Origin: an uncultured Bacteroidales bacterium
GTDB taxonomy: Bacteria > Bacteroidota > Bacteroidia > Bacteroidales > Muribaculaceae
DNA length: 26,213 bases
Direction of reading: 5' to 3'
Assembly (NCBI GenBank): GCA_949123685.1
Contig: CASBHZ010000042.1
Span: 1-26,213, forward strand
Under the pieces are notes generated by a model. That model was given only the letters and a program-made list of their open reading frames with translations, did not search any database and was not told where the DNA came from. The translations under genes were made by a program, and so were the position numbers. Positions 17,291-25,285 of this stretch are shown here, in pieces. How positions within the stretch are numbered: the stretch's first letter is position 1; every line of letters starts with the position of its first letter.

Positions 17291-19066
17291 ATGAAAATCA
17301 AAAATATATTTCTCTCTTTAGGTCTTGGACTTGCGGGTGTTGCCGGATTCACATCTTGCGACAGCTTGTTCCGTGACTTCCCTCATGACAAGCTTCCTGC
17401 CGAAGTGATCTGGGAAGACCCCCTGCTGCTTGACGAATATGTATTGCCATGGTACCGTAATATGGATCGCGGTTTCTATACATATGTGACCACCATAATG
17501 AAAGGTCTCGGTGCGGAATATGAACCATGGTACGGAGATCAGCTTACAGTGGGTAAGCGTGACTGGTATAATGGTGATTACGGCAACATCCTCAAGAGCA
17601 TGGCGCAGGATATAACTACCCGTGGCAAGACAGAATGGCTGAGATATTACACTCAGGTCAATTCTATAAATATTCTCTTAGAGAATCAGGATAAGCTTAC
17701 GCCTTCCGTTAAAGACAGGGTTCTTGGCGAAGCGCATTTCTTCCGTGCATATTATTATTATCTGATGCTCCGTTCTTTCGGAGGCACCATGATAATAACC
17801 CGCCCCTATGACCCATTGGTGGATGATATTAAATTCCCGCGTGCCACATACGAGGAGATGGTGGAGTTCATAACCAAAGAGGCGGAGGAGGCATCCAATC
17901 TTTTATCTGTGTCCAACTCGGCGTCGGATGTTGGTCGCCCGACAAAAGGGGTGTGCTATATGCTCAAGGCGAAGACTTATTTCTGGGCTGCAGGCGACCA
18001 TTTCCAGAATCAGGAAAAAGGGTTCCTCGGTTTCCCGGATAACCGCTCCATGGAGCTTCTGGATCTTGCGGCGGCTGAATATGATCGTGTCATAGCCACT
18101 AACCAGTATGACCTTATTCCGATAATGGCTACAGACCGTGACGGAGTGGTGGCTGAATACCGCAACATATTCCTTACAAAAAATTCCAAGGAGTCGATAT
18201 GGGAAGTGCAGCATGCCAATGACGGTAATTTTGACAATGCCAACGGACATAAACTCGACAGGGATGCTGCCGCATCCTCTTTCGGAGGAACTACTGCTGC
18301 ATACAATCCGACTCAAAACCATGTGGACGAATATCGCATGGCGAACGGTAAGAGAATCAACGAAGCGGGTTCTGAATATGACAAGAATAATCCATACGAA
18401 GGTCGCGACTTCCGTTTCTATGCCAATATTCTCTATGACGGAGCGCAGTGGAAAGGGCATACGATGGATCTTCACTACACTATGCAGGATGGTAAGGAAG
18501 TGGCGGGAGAAGATCTCACGCCTTACGGAACATCCACGACTGCAGCAGTGAGCCGCACCGGATATTATATGGCAAAATTCCTTCGTGAAAGTCAGGCTAT
18601 AAACACAGACGACACTTATGCCTCTTCGCAGAATTGTATACTATGGCGCTATGCGGAACTTCTTCTTGATTATGCCGAGATTGATTTCAAGAAAGGTCGC
18701 ACGGGAGATGCCCTTGAGAAAGTGAATAGGATACGTCGTCGTGTGCATATGCCCGAGCTTGAATCCGTGACTTGGGATGACATAATGAACGAGCGTCGCG
18801 TGGAACTCGCTTTTGAGAAAACCACCTACTGGGACTTGCTCAGATACAACATCGCCGAAGAGAAGATGACCGGCTCTACAAATCCGCTTTTCGGAGTGAA
18901 GATCGTATATAATGAGGACGGCAGCAAGAAGATTTCCAATCCGATAGTTAACGGGCGCAACACCGTGGTCAGGTATTTCCGCGCACAGCAGTATTATCTC
19001 CCTCTCGACTGGGATGACGTGCGCTATCATGGCTTGGAGCAGAATCCTGAATGGAAGGAAATGTAA
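17291..19066 (+). CDS. SusD/RagB-family surface lipoprotein
   Basis: This 591-residue lipoprotein has the signal MKIKNIFLSLGLGLAGVAGF and lipobox FTSC, with Cys23 as the lipidated residue. The N-terminal SusD-like region has the TPR-type helix block VLGEAHFFRAYYYYLMLRSF. The C-terminal RagB/SusD domain has LWRYAELLLDYAEIDFKKG and NRIRRRVHMPEL, then NERRVELAFEKTTYWDLLRY. SusD proteins form the lid of the SusC barrel and bind the incoming nutrient at the cell surface. It directly follows its SusC partner. Its 3' end is followed within 2 bp by the 9-bp repeat array. Confidence 0.97.
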   Translation: MKIKNIFLSLGLGLAGVAGFTSCDSLFRDFPHDKLPAEVIWEDPLLLDEYVLPWYRNMDRGFYTYVTTIMKGLGAEYEPWYGDQLTVGKRDWYNGDYGNILKSMAQDITTRGKTEWLRYYTQVNSINILLENQDKLTPSVKDRVLGEAHFFRAYYYYLMLRSFGGTMIITRPYDPLVDDIKFPRATYEEMVEFITKEAEEASNLLSVSNSASDVGRPTKGVCYMLKAKTYFWAAGDHFQNQEKGFLGFPDNRSMELLDLAAAEYDRVIATNQYDLIPIMATDRDGVVAEYRNIFLTKNSKESIWEVQHANDGNFDNANGHKLDRDAAASSFGGTTAAYNPTQNHVDEYRMANGKRINEAGSEYDKNNPYEGRDFRFYANILYDGAQWKGHTMDLHYTMQDGKEVAGEDLTPYGTSTTAAVSRTGYYMAKFLRESQAINTDDTYASSQNCILWRYAELLLDYAEIDFKKGRTGDALEKVNRIRRRVHMPELESVTWDDIMNERRVELAFEKTTYWDLLRYNIAEEKMTGSTNPLFGVKIVYNEDGSKKISNPIVNGRNTVVRYFRAQQYYLPLDWDDVRYHGLEQNPEWKEM

Positions 19067-19067
19067 T

Positions 19068-19229
19068 AAAGTCTTTAAGGTCCTTAAGGTCTTTAGGGTC
19101 TCTAAGGTCTTTAGGGTCTTTAAGGACTTTAAGGACCTTAGAGACCCTGAAGACCCCCAAAACTTCAGCGACCTTAAAGACTCTAAAGACCTTAAAGACT
19201 TTAGAGACCCTAAGGATTTTAAAGATTTT
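19068..19229. repeat. 9-bp-period array that inverts midway
   Basis: Eighteen consecutive 9-bp units follow without a break. The first eight are variants of AAGGTCTTT (such as AAGGTCCTT, AGGGTCTCT, AAGGACTTT). From about 19140 onward most are variants of the reverse complement AAAGACCTT (AGAGACCCT, AAAGACTCT, AAAGATTTT). Positions 19095-19112 pair with 19131-19148 at 17 of 18 positions, so RNA or single-stranded DNA can fold into large hairpins. Because the period is nine, open frames encoding Lys-Asp-Leu/Phe repeats appear on both strands; these are treated as a side effect. The array fills the susD to T9SS-cargo gap. Confidence 0.95.
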
Positions 19230-19249
19230 AACCCTTTAATTAGAATAAT

Positions 19250-20101
19250 ATGAAAAAAGTTTTACTTACACTGGCGGCATTGACCGCAGTATCCATTGCC
19301 AACGCGCAACAGACCTATAACTATTTCGACCCTGCCGACTGCGATGCCGACGGTTGGCTCTGGTTTGACACTCAGGAGAAACTCGAAAAATATTGCGGTT
19401 TCGAAAATGAAGGAAAAAAAGTTATCCTTTTATCAGCTACTTGGGAGAATTCAAACGGAGATTTTGAAGAGCCTACGCTTGATGGCAATCTCAAAGGATA
19501 TAATGTGGAAGGTAAACAAGGAGAAGAGGGCTCCTGGACGGGAGCGATTTCCCTCAGTCCCAATGATGGTAAGCTTTCTTATGGAGGAGACAACCCTATT
19601 GGAGGGGGTATTATGCTTCAGCTCCCTGATATCGCGGAATATTCTCTTGCGCTATCCACTGAAAATGATCTTATCTGTTTGGGATTATACGGATCAGAGG
19701 GAATAGTCCCTATAAACGACTGCTCTGTGATTCAGATATATACAAAGATGGGTTGGATTAACACTGCTCTTGCAAAAGTTTCACAATTTAAATGGAATGA
19801 TATTCAGAATGTGACAAATAAAACAAATTCGTTTAAGCTTCCTACCGCTAAAGGCAAGAGCGTTACCAGTGCCATGCGGAACAATAGCAAATATCCACTT
19901 TTGGTACAAGGTATCAGGCTTTTTACATACACACAGACCGAATATCCCGCAGGAGGTGCAAGTGTCGGTGAAATCGGCATGGAAGATTCCAACGCTCCTG
20001 TTGAGTTTTTCAACATGCAGGGTGTGAAGGTGAGTGGTGATGAGCCGGGTCTTTACATCCGTCGTCAAGGCTCCAAGGTGGAGAAGGTGATCATAAAATA
20101 A
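19250..20101 (+). CDS. uncharacterised secreted protein with T9SS tail
   Basis: This 283-residue protein has a signal peptide (MKKVLLTLAALTAVSIANAQ, cut after NAQ or ANA near residue 19-20). I do not recognise the central domain of about 215 residues. It opens with TYNYFDPADCDADGWLWFDT and is rich in Gly, Asn, Trp and short hydrophobic strands, which suggests a beta-sandwich. The last 32 residues (FFNMQGVKVS, GLYIRRQGSK, KVIIK) form a T9SS sorting tail. It agrees at 24 of 32 positions with the tail of the leucine-rich-repeat protein upstream. Its place after SusD suggests an accessory surface protein of the same uptake locus. A carbohydrate- or peptide-binding role is possible, but nothing in the sequence proves it. 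Confidence 0.85.
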   Translation: MKKVLLTLAALTAVSIANAQQTYNYFDPADCDADGWLWFDTQEKLEKYCGFENEGKKVILLSATWENSNGDFEEPTLDGNLKGYNVEGKQGEEGSWTGAISLSPNDGKLSYGGDNPIGGGIMLQLPDIAEYSLALSTENDLICLGLYGSEGIVPINDCSVIQIYTKMGWINTALAKVSQFKWNDIQNVTNKTNSFKLPTAKGKSVTSAMRNNSKYPLLVQGIRLFTYTQTEYPAGGASVGEIGMEDSNAPVEFFNMQGVKVSGDEPGLYIRRQGSKVEKVIIK

Positions 20102-20110
20102 ATACTATAA

Positions 20111-20152
20111 TGAACTGATATAAACCATGTCCAACATTGGGGGTTCAGTTCA
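20111..20152 (+). repeat. inverted repeat in the gap before the M6 peptidase gene
   Basis: TGAACTGA (20111-20118) is the exact reverse complement of TCAGTTCA (20145-20152). A small inner repeat, CCAA-ca-TTGG (20131-20140), lies in the 26-nt loop. The hairpin lies 16 bp before the ATG at 20169. No U-run follows, so it is more likely a structured leader or processing site than a terminator. Confidence 0.5.
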
Positions 20153-20168
20153 GTCATGAGTGTGGCTT

Positions 20169-21590
20169 ATGATTAGATTGTTTATCACTACACTGGTTGT
20201 CGTTTTAACGTCGATGTCTGTTTTTGCAGAGCCTTACAAGATGGCGAATATTGTCTGTTTTGTGAAGTTTGCTGATGAAGCGGACAAGGCTTGGGAACAC
20301 GATTTCGATTATTACGACAAGATGTTTAACTCTACGGAGGAGGGTGCGAACTCAGTCCGCAACTTCTTCTCCGATATGAGTTACGGCTCTATGGACTGGG
20401 AATCCACTATTCTTCCGTTCGAATATGTTGACTCTCATCCTGTAGGGTATTTTTTGCCTAAAGGAAATTCCAATCCGGACGGATATACGGATCTTGATCT
20501 GATGCTTGACTTAAGGATCAAGACTCTCGTGAAGGACATGTGCCTGTTTCTGGATGAGAAGATAGCTTCATATGATTTCAATGGCGACGGGTTTGTCGAT
20601 GAAAATGACAAGATCGTTGTCGATGCAAATGGTGACGGAGAAGTTGACAACATTGTCTTGATAATATGCGGCGACAGTGACATAAGCGCGTCGCGTATGC
20701 TGTGGCCTTCCAACAACCGGGGGGCTTCCGCATATCTCAACGGGGTCAAGGTAGGCAATTATCTGAAAGTTTTTGATGGAGCTAACGGTTACAAGTCGAT
20801 GGTTCCGCAAAAGATAAATACCGGGGTGCTTTGTCATGAGATGATGCATACCCTTAATGCCTATGACCTTTACACCTCCAGCGGCACTCCTCAGCTTGAA
20901 CCGGTAAATGTATGGGACCTGATGAGTGATAACCAGAATCTGCCACAAGGTTTCACCGCATATACCCGCATGACATATGGGGCGGAATATGGCGATTGGC
21001 TGCCGAAGGCAGATGTAGTGACGCTCACCGATGCAGGGGAATATACATTGTTGCCACTTTCTTCGAAGGAAGAGGGGAATGTGACATATAAGATAGTTCC
21101 TGATAAGAAAAAGGCTGAATATTTCATGGTCGAATATCGCGACAGGAACGATATGTGGGATTCTTCGCTGCCGGCGTCAGGTCTTCTGGTATATAGGGTG
21201 AATCCACTTGTGCAGGGAAACCTTGGAAAGAGTTATGAGCTGTACGTGTTCCGTCCCAACGGATCATTGAGTAGTGCGGGATTGATAAAGCGTGCCCCTC
21301 TCGGTTCAGACACTCGCCGAACGAGCTTCGGACTTGCTGACGACAATGACTATCCATTCTTCGAGGATGGCACCCGCGCTTACTTCTCCATAACGGACGT
21401 AAGGGAATCTGACGGGCGCATTACTTTCAGCTTCTATCCCAATATCACAGGCAATTCGGCTGTTTCAGAGATTGAGATGACAGAAGATTCAGACGATCGT
21501 CAGATCTATAATCTTCAAGGTGTGCGTCTTGACCGCATTCCCGGTCCCGGCATTTATATCATCGATGGCAAGAAAGTACTTGTAAAATAA
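20169..21590 (+). CDS. M6-like metallopeptidase with T9SS tail
   Basis: This 473-residue secreted protein has a signal peptide (MIRLFITTLVVVLTSMSVFA). The zinc site HEMMHTLNAYDLY follows the M6 (immune inhibitor A) pattern HExxHxxGxxDxY but has Asn where Gly is usual. Two acidic loops upstream, DFNGDGFVDEND and DANGDGEVD, are EF-hand/dockerin-like calcium sites. The C-terminus (IYNLQGVRLDRI, GPGIYIIDGKKVLVK) is a T9SS sorting domain. The ATG at 20169 is preferred to a GTG 9 nt upstream. It would act outside the cell on proteins, feeding peptides to the SusCD pair upstream. Activity is inferred from the motif; the Gly-to-Asn change may affect the turn that sets the third ligand. Confidence 0.85.
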   Translation: MIRLFITTLVVVLTSMSVFAEPYKMANIVCFVKFADEADKAWEHDFDYYDKMFNSTEEGANSVRNFFSDMSYGSMDWESTILPFEYVDSHPVGYFLPKGNSNPDGYTDLDLMLDLRIKTLVKDMCLFLDEKIASYDFNGDGFVDENDKIVVDANGDGEVDNIVLIICGDSDISASRMLWPSNNRGASAYLNGVKVGNYLKVFDGANGYKSMVPQKINTGVLCHEMMHTLNAYDLYTSSGTPQLEPVNVWDLMSDNQNLPQGFTAYTRMTYGAEYGDWLPKADVVTLTDAGEYTLLPLSSKEEGNVTYKIVPDKKKAEYFMVEYRDRNDMWDSSLPASGLLVYRVNPLVQGNLGKSYELYVFRPNGSLSSAGLIKRAPLGSDTRRTSFGLADDNDYPFFEDGTRAYFSITDVRESDGRITFSFYPNITGNSAVSEIEMTEDSDDRQIYNLQGVRLDRIPGPGIYIIDGKKVLVK

Positions 21591-21616
21591 CAGTAGAATA
21601 ATAAATTGTGAAAATA

Positions 21617-21660
21617 TGAAAAAGAGGAGTGAGACATTAAAGACTCACTCCTCTTTTTCA
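21617..21660. terminator. bidirectional terminator between convergent genes
   Basis: A perfect 17-bp stem (TGAAAAAGAGGAGTGAG at 21617-21633, complementary to 21644-21660) surrounds a 10-nt loop. The arm ends in T5 on the + strand and, by symmetry, on the minus strand. It lies 26 bp after the M6 peptidase stop. On the other strand it contains the last codons and TGA of the PhoH gene, so one hairpin appears to end both transcripts. Confidence 0.9.
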
Positions 21661-22598
21661 TCTTCTTTTTCACGATGTTCATAGGCATCAACGATCCGTT
21701 GAACCAAAGGATGTCGGACTATATCCTTTTTCTCATATTCGATAACGCCTATGCCTTTCACTCCCTTTAATATGCGGAGCGCCTGGAGCAATCCGCTCTG
21801 AACGGTGCGCGGCAGGTCTATCTGCGTGGTGTCGCCGGTGATGATCATCTTGCCGTTCATGCCGAGACGTGTCAGGAACATCTTCATTTGATGACGTGTG
21901 GTGTTCTGAGCCTCGTCAAGGATTATGACCGCGTCATTGAGTGTGCGTCCGCGCATGAAAGCGAGAGGAGCGATCTGGATTGTCTGCGCTTCCATATACT
22001 CCTTTAGTTTCTGTTGGGGAATCATATCCTCTAACGCATCGTAAAGGGGTTGCAGATACGGATCGATCTTGTCTTTCATGTCGCCGGGAAGGAAACCGAG
22101 TTTCTCACCCGCCTCGACTGCCGGACGGGAGAGTATGATCTTACGACACTGTTTATTCTTGAGGGCATGGACAGCAAGGGCGATAGCGATATATGTCTTG
22201 CCTGTTCCGGCAGGTCCGAGGGCGAAAGTGAGGTCGTTGTTCTCGAAGCTTTTCACCATGCGCGACTGGTTGGCATTGCGGGGAGCTATCGGCTTGCCGT
22301 TCTGTCCATAAATTATGACTCCGGAAGTGTTTACCTCCTTTGGCGGGTCTCCACGCACGATGTCTATTATAGCTTCCTCGTCAAGTTTGTTATATTTCGA
22401 GGCATGAGCTTCTATCTCATGAACCTTTTTTTCAAACTCGGCAGTTTCGCTATCCTCTCCGATTACTTTGATAACGTTGCCTCGCGCTGCCATGCGCAAC
22501 TTAGGGAAAAGGTTGCGTATCAAATTTATATTAGCGTTGTTGACTCCATAGAAAACTTGCGGGTCAACATTGTCTATTATAACTATCCTTTCAATCAT
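21645..22598 (-). CDS. phoH: PhoH-family ATPase (YbeZ-like)
   Basis: This 317-residue protein has Walker A GPAGTGKT at 128-135 and Walker [10 protein letters not shown] at 224-232, followed by [13 protein letters not shown]. These are the hallmarks of the PhoH/YbeZ group, related to the ATPase half of superfamily 1 helicases. An N-terminal KH-like segment (about 15-85) and a basic/acidic tail complete the usual length. Members are linked to RNA metabolism and ribosome maturation together with YbeY. ATG at 22598 overlaps the SufB stop as ATGA, indicating translational coupling; a longer frame upstream only reads through SufB. The last codons lie inside a terminator stem. Confidence 0.94.
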   Translation of the reverse strand: MIERIVIIDNVDPQVFYGVNNANINLIRNLFPKLRMAARGNVIKVIGEDSETAEFEKKVHEIEAHASKYNKLDEEAIIDIVRGDPPKEVNTSGVIIYGQNGKPIAPRNANQSRMVKSFENNDLTFALGPAGTGKTYIAIALAVHALKNKQCRKIILSRPAVEAGEKLGFLPGDMKDKIDPYLQPLYDALEDMIPQQKLKEYMEAQTIQIAPLAFMRGRTLNDAVIILDEAQNTTRHQMKMFLTRLGMNGKMIITGDTTQIDLPRTVQSGLLQALRILKGVKGIGVIEYEKKDIVRHPLVQRIVDAYEHREKEDEKEE

Positions 22599-24085
22599 CC
22601 TACAGATCCTTCCAAACTTATTTGTAATAGTTTCTGAGCCTCTACTGCAAATTCCATCGGAAGCTTGTTCATCACTTCTTTGGCGTAACCTCCAACGATG
22701 AGTCCTATTGCTTCTTCCATCGGGATTCCCCGTTGCTGGCAATAGAAGAGTTGCTCCTCGTTGATCTTCGATGTCGTTGCTTCATGCTCTACAGTGGATG
22801 AATTGTTCCGAACATCGATATACGGGAATGTGTGTGCTCCGCATTCGTCTCCCATCAGAAGCGAATCGCACTGGGTGAAGTTGCGACATCCCGAGGCTCC
22901 TTTCGACATTCGCACGAGTCCACGGTACGAATTTTGAGATTTTCCAGCCGATATTCCCTTGCTCACGATTGTGGAGCGCGAATTTCTTCCGATATGTATC
23001 ATCTTGGTGCCGGTGTCGGCTTGCTGACAGTTGTTGGTGACGGCAACCGAGTAGAACTCACCGATAGACTCGTCACCTTTAAGCACGCATGAAGGATATT
23101 TCCATGTTATCGCCGATCCTGTTTCCACCTGTGTCCATGAAATTTTGGAGCGGTGTCCCCGGCATAGCCCGCGTTTGGTCACGAAGTTGTAGATGCCGCC
23201 GCGTCCTTCCTTGTCGCCGGCATACCAGTTCTGAACGGTGCTGTATTTCACTTCGGCACGCTCTTCGCAGATTATCTCCACGATTGCGGCGTGAAGTTGG
23301 TTTTCATCGCGCATAGGCGCCGTGCATCCCTCAAGATAGCTGACGTATGCGTCATCGTCGGCAACGATCAAGGTGCGTTCGAATTGTCCCGTGCCGGAAG
23401 CATTGATACGGAAATATGTGCTCAGCTCCATTGGACAGCGCACGCCCTTGGGGATATATACGAATGAACCGTCGGAGAATACGGCTGAGTTCAGTGCGGC
23501 ATAATAATTGTCGCGGTAGGGAACTACCGAGCCGAGATATTTCTTAACAAGGTCGGGATAGTCTTTTACAGCTTCAGAAAACGAACAGAAAATCACCCCC
23601 AGTTCGGCAAGCTTCTCGCGATGGGTTGTTTTAACGCTGACTGAATCCATTACGGCATCTACTGCCACGCCGGCAAGCTGTTTCTGTTCCTCCAATGATA
23701 TCCCGAGCTTGTTGAATGTTTTGACAAGTTCAGGATCCACTTCGTCCATACTCTTTTTCAGCTCTTTCTTTTTAGGGGCTGCATAATAGCTGATTTCTTG
23801 AAAATCAATAGGTGGAATTTTCAGGTGTGCCCATTCTGGCGGGGTCAACGTCTCCCAATATCTGAAAGCCTTGAGCCGGAAATCGAGAAGCCACTCCGGT
23901 TCCTCTTTCTTTTGGGATATAAACCGGATTATATCCTCATTGAGTCCGGGAGGAGCTATCTCCGTGTCAATATCGGATGTGAAACCATATTTGTATTCGG
24001 AGTTGGTGGCATCGTGAATGGTCTTTTCAGAGCTCTCCTTTTTCCCGTTTTCTTTTGTTATATTGTCTATTATATTGTCACTCAT
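22595..24085 (-). CDS. sufB: Fe-S cluster assembly scaffold SufB
   Basis: This 496-residue protein has the complete SufB core. It runs from [20 protein letters not shown] (251-270) through [11 protein letters not shown] (300-310) to [20 protein letters not shown] (402-421). It ends with the [10 protein letters not shown] block (433-442). Cys406 and Glu435 match the residues numbered 405 and 434 in E. coli SufB that are implicated in cluster assembly. SufB builds Fe-S clusters with SufC and SufD in the cytoplasm. The ATG at 24085 ([10 protein letters not shown]) is chosen because the open frame upstream runs only through repeat DNA. The next gene downstream is phoH, overlapping by 4 bp. No sufC, sufD or sufS is present in the window, which is unusual. 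Confidence 0.97.
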   Translation of the reverse strand: MSDNIIDNITKENGKKESSEKTIHDATNSEYKYGFTSDIDTEIAPPGLNEDIIRFISQKKEEPEWLLDFRLKAFRYWETLTPPEWAHLKIPPIDFQEISYYAAPKKKELKKSMDEVDPELVKTFNKLGISLEEQKQLAGVAVDAVMDSVSVKTTHREKLAELGVIFCSFSEAVKDYPDLVKKYLGSVVPYRDNYYAALNSAVFSDGSFVYIPKGVRCPMELSTYFRINASGTGQFERTLIVADDDAYVSYLEGCTAPMRDENQLHAAIVEIICEERAEVKYSTVQNWYAGDKEGRGGIYNFVTKRGLCRGHRSKISWTQVETGSAITWKYPSCVLKGDESIGEFYSVAVTNNCQQADTGTKMIHIGRNSRSTIVSKGISAGKSQNSYRGLVRMSKGASGCRNFTQCDSLLMGDECGAHTFPYIDVRNNSSTVEHEATTSKINEEQLFYCQQRGIPMEEAIGLIVGGYAKEVMNKLPMEFAVEAQKLLQISLEGSVG

Positions 24086-24109
24086 AAAGTGTAATTTTCT
24101 TTTAATACG

Positions 24110-24117
24110 CAAATTTA
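24110..24117 (-). promoter_or_regulatory. possible -7 element for sufB
   Basis: Read on the minus strand this is TAAATTTG, a match to TAnnTTTG, 24 bp upstream of the sufB ATG. No TTTG is found at the standard -33 spacing. The upstream DNA enters the heptad repeat array within 30 bp. Confidence 0.5.
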
Positions 24118-24145
24118 GTAAAAAAGTTCTGTATAATTGGTGTTT

Positions 24146-24291
24146 GGTTTTCAGTTTTCGGTTTTCAGTTTTCAGACAATCGAGACACTCAAACATTCTC
24201 AGTTCTCTGAAAACCGAAAACCGAAACACCGCAGTCTCTGAAAACTGAAAACTGCAATTCTCTGAAAACCGAAAACTGAAAACTGAAAACC
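24146..24291. repeat. 7-bp-period inverted array (TTTTCAG / CTGAAAA)
   Basis: The left arm at 24146-24176 is made of TTTTCAG and TTTTCGG heptads. The right side has three copies of CTGAAAAC/CCGAAAAC heptads, each entered through a phrase like CAGTTCTCTGAAAAC (24200, 24232, 24255). The left arm and 24261-24291 are reverse complements at 29 of 31 positions, so a long hairpin can form. It occupies most of the 364-bp gap between the divergent sufB and parA genes. The same phrase appears at 1822-1874. Confidence 0.92.
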
Positions 24292-24343
24292 TAAAATTAA
24301 AATTGTTTAAGAGTATTTTTTAGGGAAAGCGGTGAAATTTTCT

Positions 24344-24351
24344 TATTTTTG
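24344..24351 (+). promoter_or_regulatory. probable -7 element for parA
   Basis: TATTTTTG matches TAnnTTTG, 98 bp before the parA ATG. The region at -33 is TTTAGGG-like rather than TTTG. The leader that follows is A/T-rich and has no evident structure. Confidence 0.5.
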
Positions 24352-24449
24352 CAAATTGAAGAAAGTGTTTGAGACTTTTTCGGATACATTTGGTATTTTT
24401 TTCGAATATAGTTTAAACTTTTTCTTAAGGATATTCTCAAAATATCAGA

Positions 24450-25232
24450 ATGGGAAAAATCATAGCAATCGCAAATCAGAAGGGTGGAGTGGGAAAGACC
24501 ACGACTGCCTTCAATCTCGGAGCTTGCCTGGCTGTTGCCGGGAAGCGTGTGCTTCTGGTGGATGCCGACCCTCAGGCTAATGCCACTTCGGGTATCGGAA
24601 TGCAACCGCAACCTACCGACGCTTCAATATATGAGTGTCTCGTAGACAACTATCCCGCTAAGGAAGCTATCATGCACTCATCAATAGAGAAGCTTGATAT
24701 TATATGTTCGCGTATAGACCTTGTCGGGGCGGAGGTTGAACTGATGAACCGCAAGGACCGTGAGCGTACGTTGCAGCGTCTTCTCGAGCCTGTAAGAAAC
24801 GATTATGACTATGTATTGATTGACTGCTCCCCGTCGTTGGGAGTTATTACGATCAATGCCTTGACAGCATCCGATTCGGTCCTTATACCGGTGCAGGCAG
24901 AGTATTTTGCTTTGGAGGGTATATCGCAGTTGCTCAATACGGTGCGTATCATCAAGAGCCGTCTGCGTCCGCAGTTGGAGATTGAAGGTTTCCTCCTTAC
25001 TATGTATGATGCCCGTCTGCGTCTCGCCAACCAGATTTATGAAGAGTTGCGGGGACATTTCGGTAAAATGGTGTTTGATACGGTTATTCCGCGTAACATA
25101 CGTCTTTCCGAATCGCCGAGTCACGGACTTCCCGCGATCCTTTATGATCCCGACTCGCGTGGCGCTATATCCTACGTAGAACTCGCCAAGGAGCTTCAGA
25201 TGAGGAACAAGAAGGCGAAACCTCAACAATAA
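24450..25232 (+). CDS. parA: chromosome-partitioning ATPase ParA/Soj
   Basis: This 260-residue protein has the deviant Walker A KGGVGKTT at 11-18 (the first Lys is the signature residue). The Walker A' region VLLVDADPQANATSG follows at about 35-50, and Walker B YVLIDCSPSLG lies near residue 123. It is full length for chromosomal ParA/Soj and lacks the N-terminal HTH of plasmid type Ia ParA. ParA binds DNA nonspecifically in its ATP state and moves ParB-parS complexes. parB follows after 53 bp and is presumably cotranscribed. Confidence 0.96.
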   Translation: MGKIIAIANQKGGVGKTTTAFNLGACLAVAGKRVLLVDADPQANATSGIGMQPQPTDASIYECLVDNYPAKEAIMHSSIEKLDIICSRIDLVGAEVELMNRKDRERTLQRLLEPVRNDYDYVLIDCSPSLGVITINALTASDSVLIPVQAEYFALEGISQLLNTVRIIKSRLRPQLEIEGFLLTMYDARLRLANQIYEELRGHFGKMVFDTVIPRNIRLSESPSHGLPAILYDPDSRGAISYVELAKELQMRNKKAKPQQ

Positions 25233-25285
25233 CCCGACACTTGTATGGTTTGCTCCATACTCATAATATTAAAATATTCAACGTT

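Noticed and set aside
19014..19253. Open frames encoding Lys-Asp-Leu/Phe and Lys-Val-Phe repeats in the 9-bp array, on both strands
   Set aside because: A 9-bp period keeps frames open automatically. The frames begin inside susD, and there is no start signal or codon bias typical of the neighbours.
22599..22742. N-terminal extension of PhoH by 48 residues
   Set aside because: It lies wholly inside the SufB gene in another frame. ATG 22598 starts the conserved domain and overlaps the SufB stop as ATGA.
24086..24229. N-terminal extension of SufB by 48 residues
   Set aside because: The added residues are translated from the heptad repeats and a promoter-like element lies inside. The ATG at 24085 gives the normal family length.
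24146..24291. CRISPR array
   Set aside because: Units are 7 bp with drift and there are no unique spacers or cas genes. The same holds for the 9-bp array.
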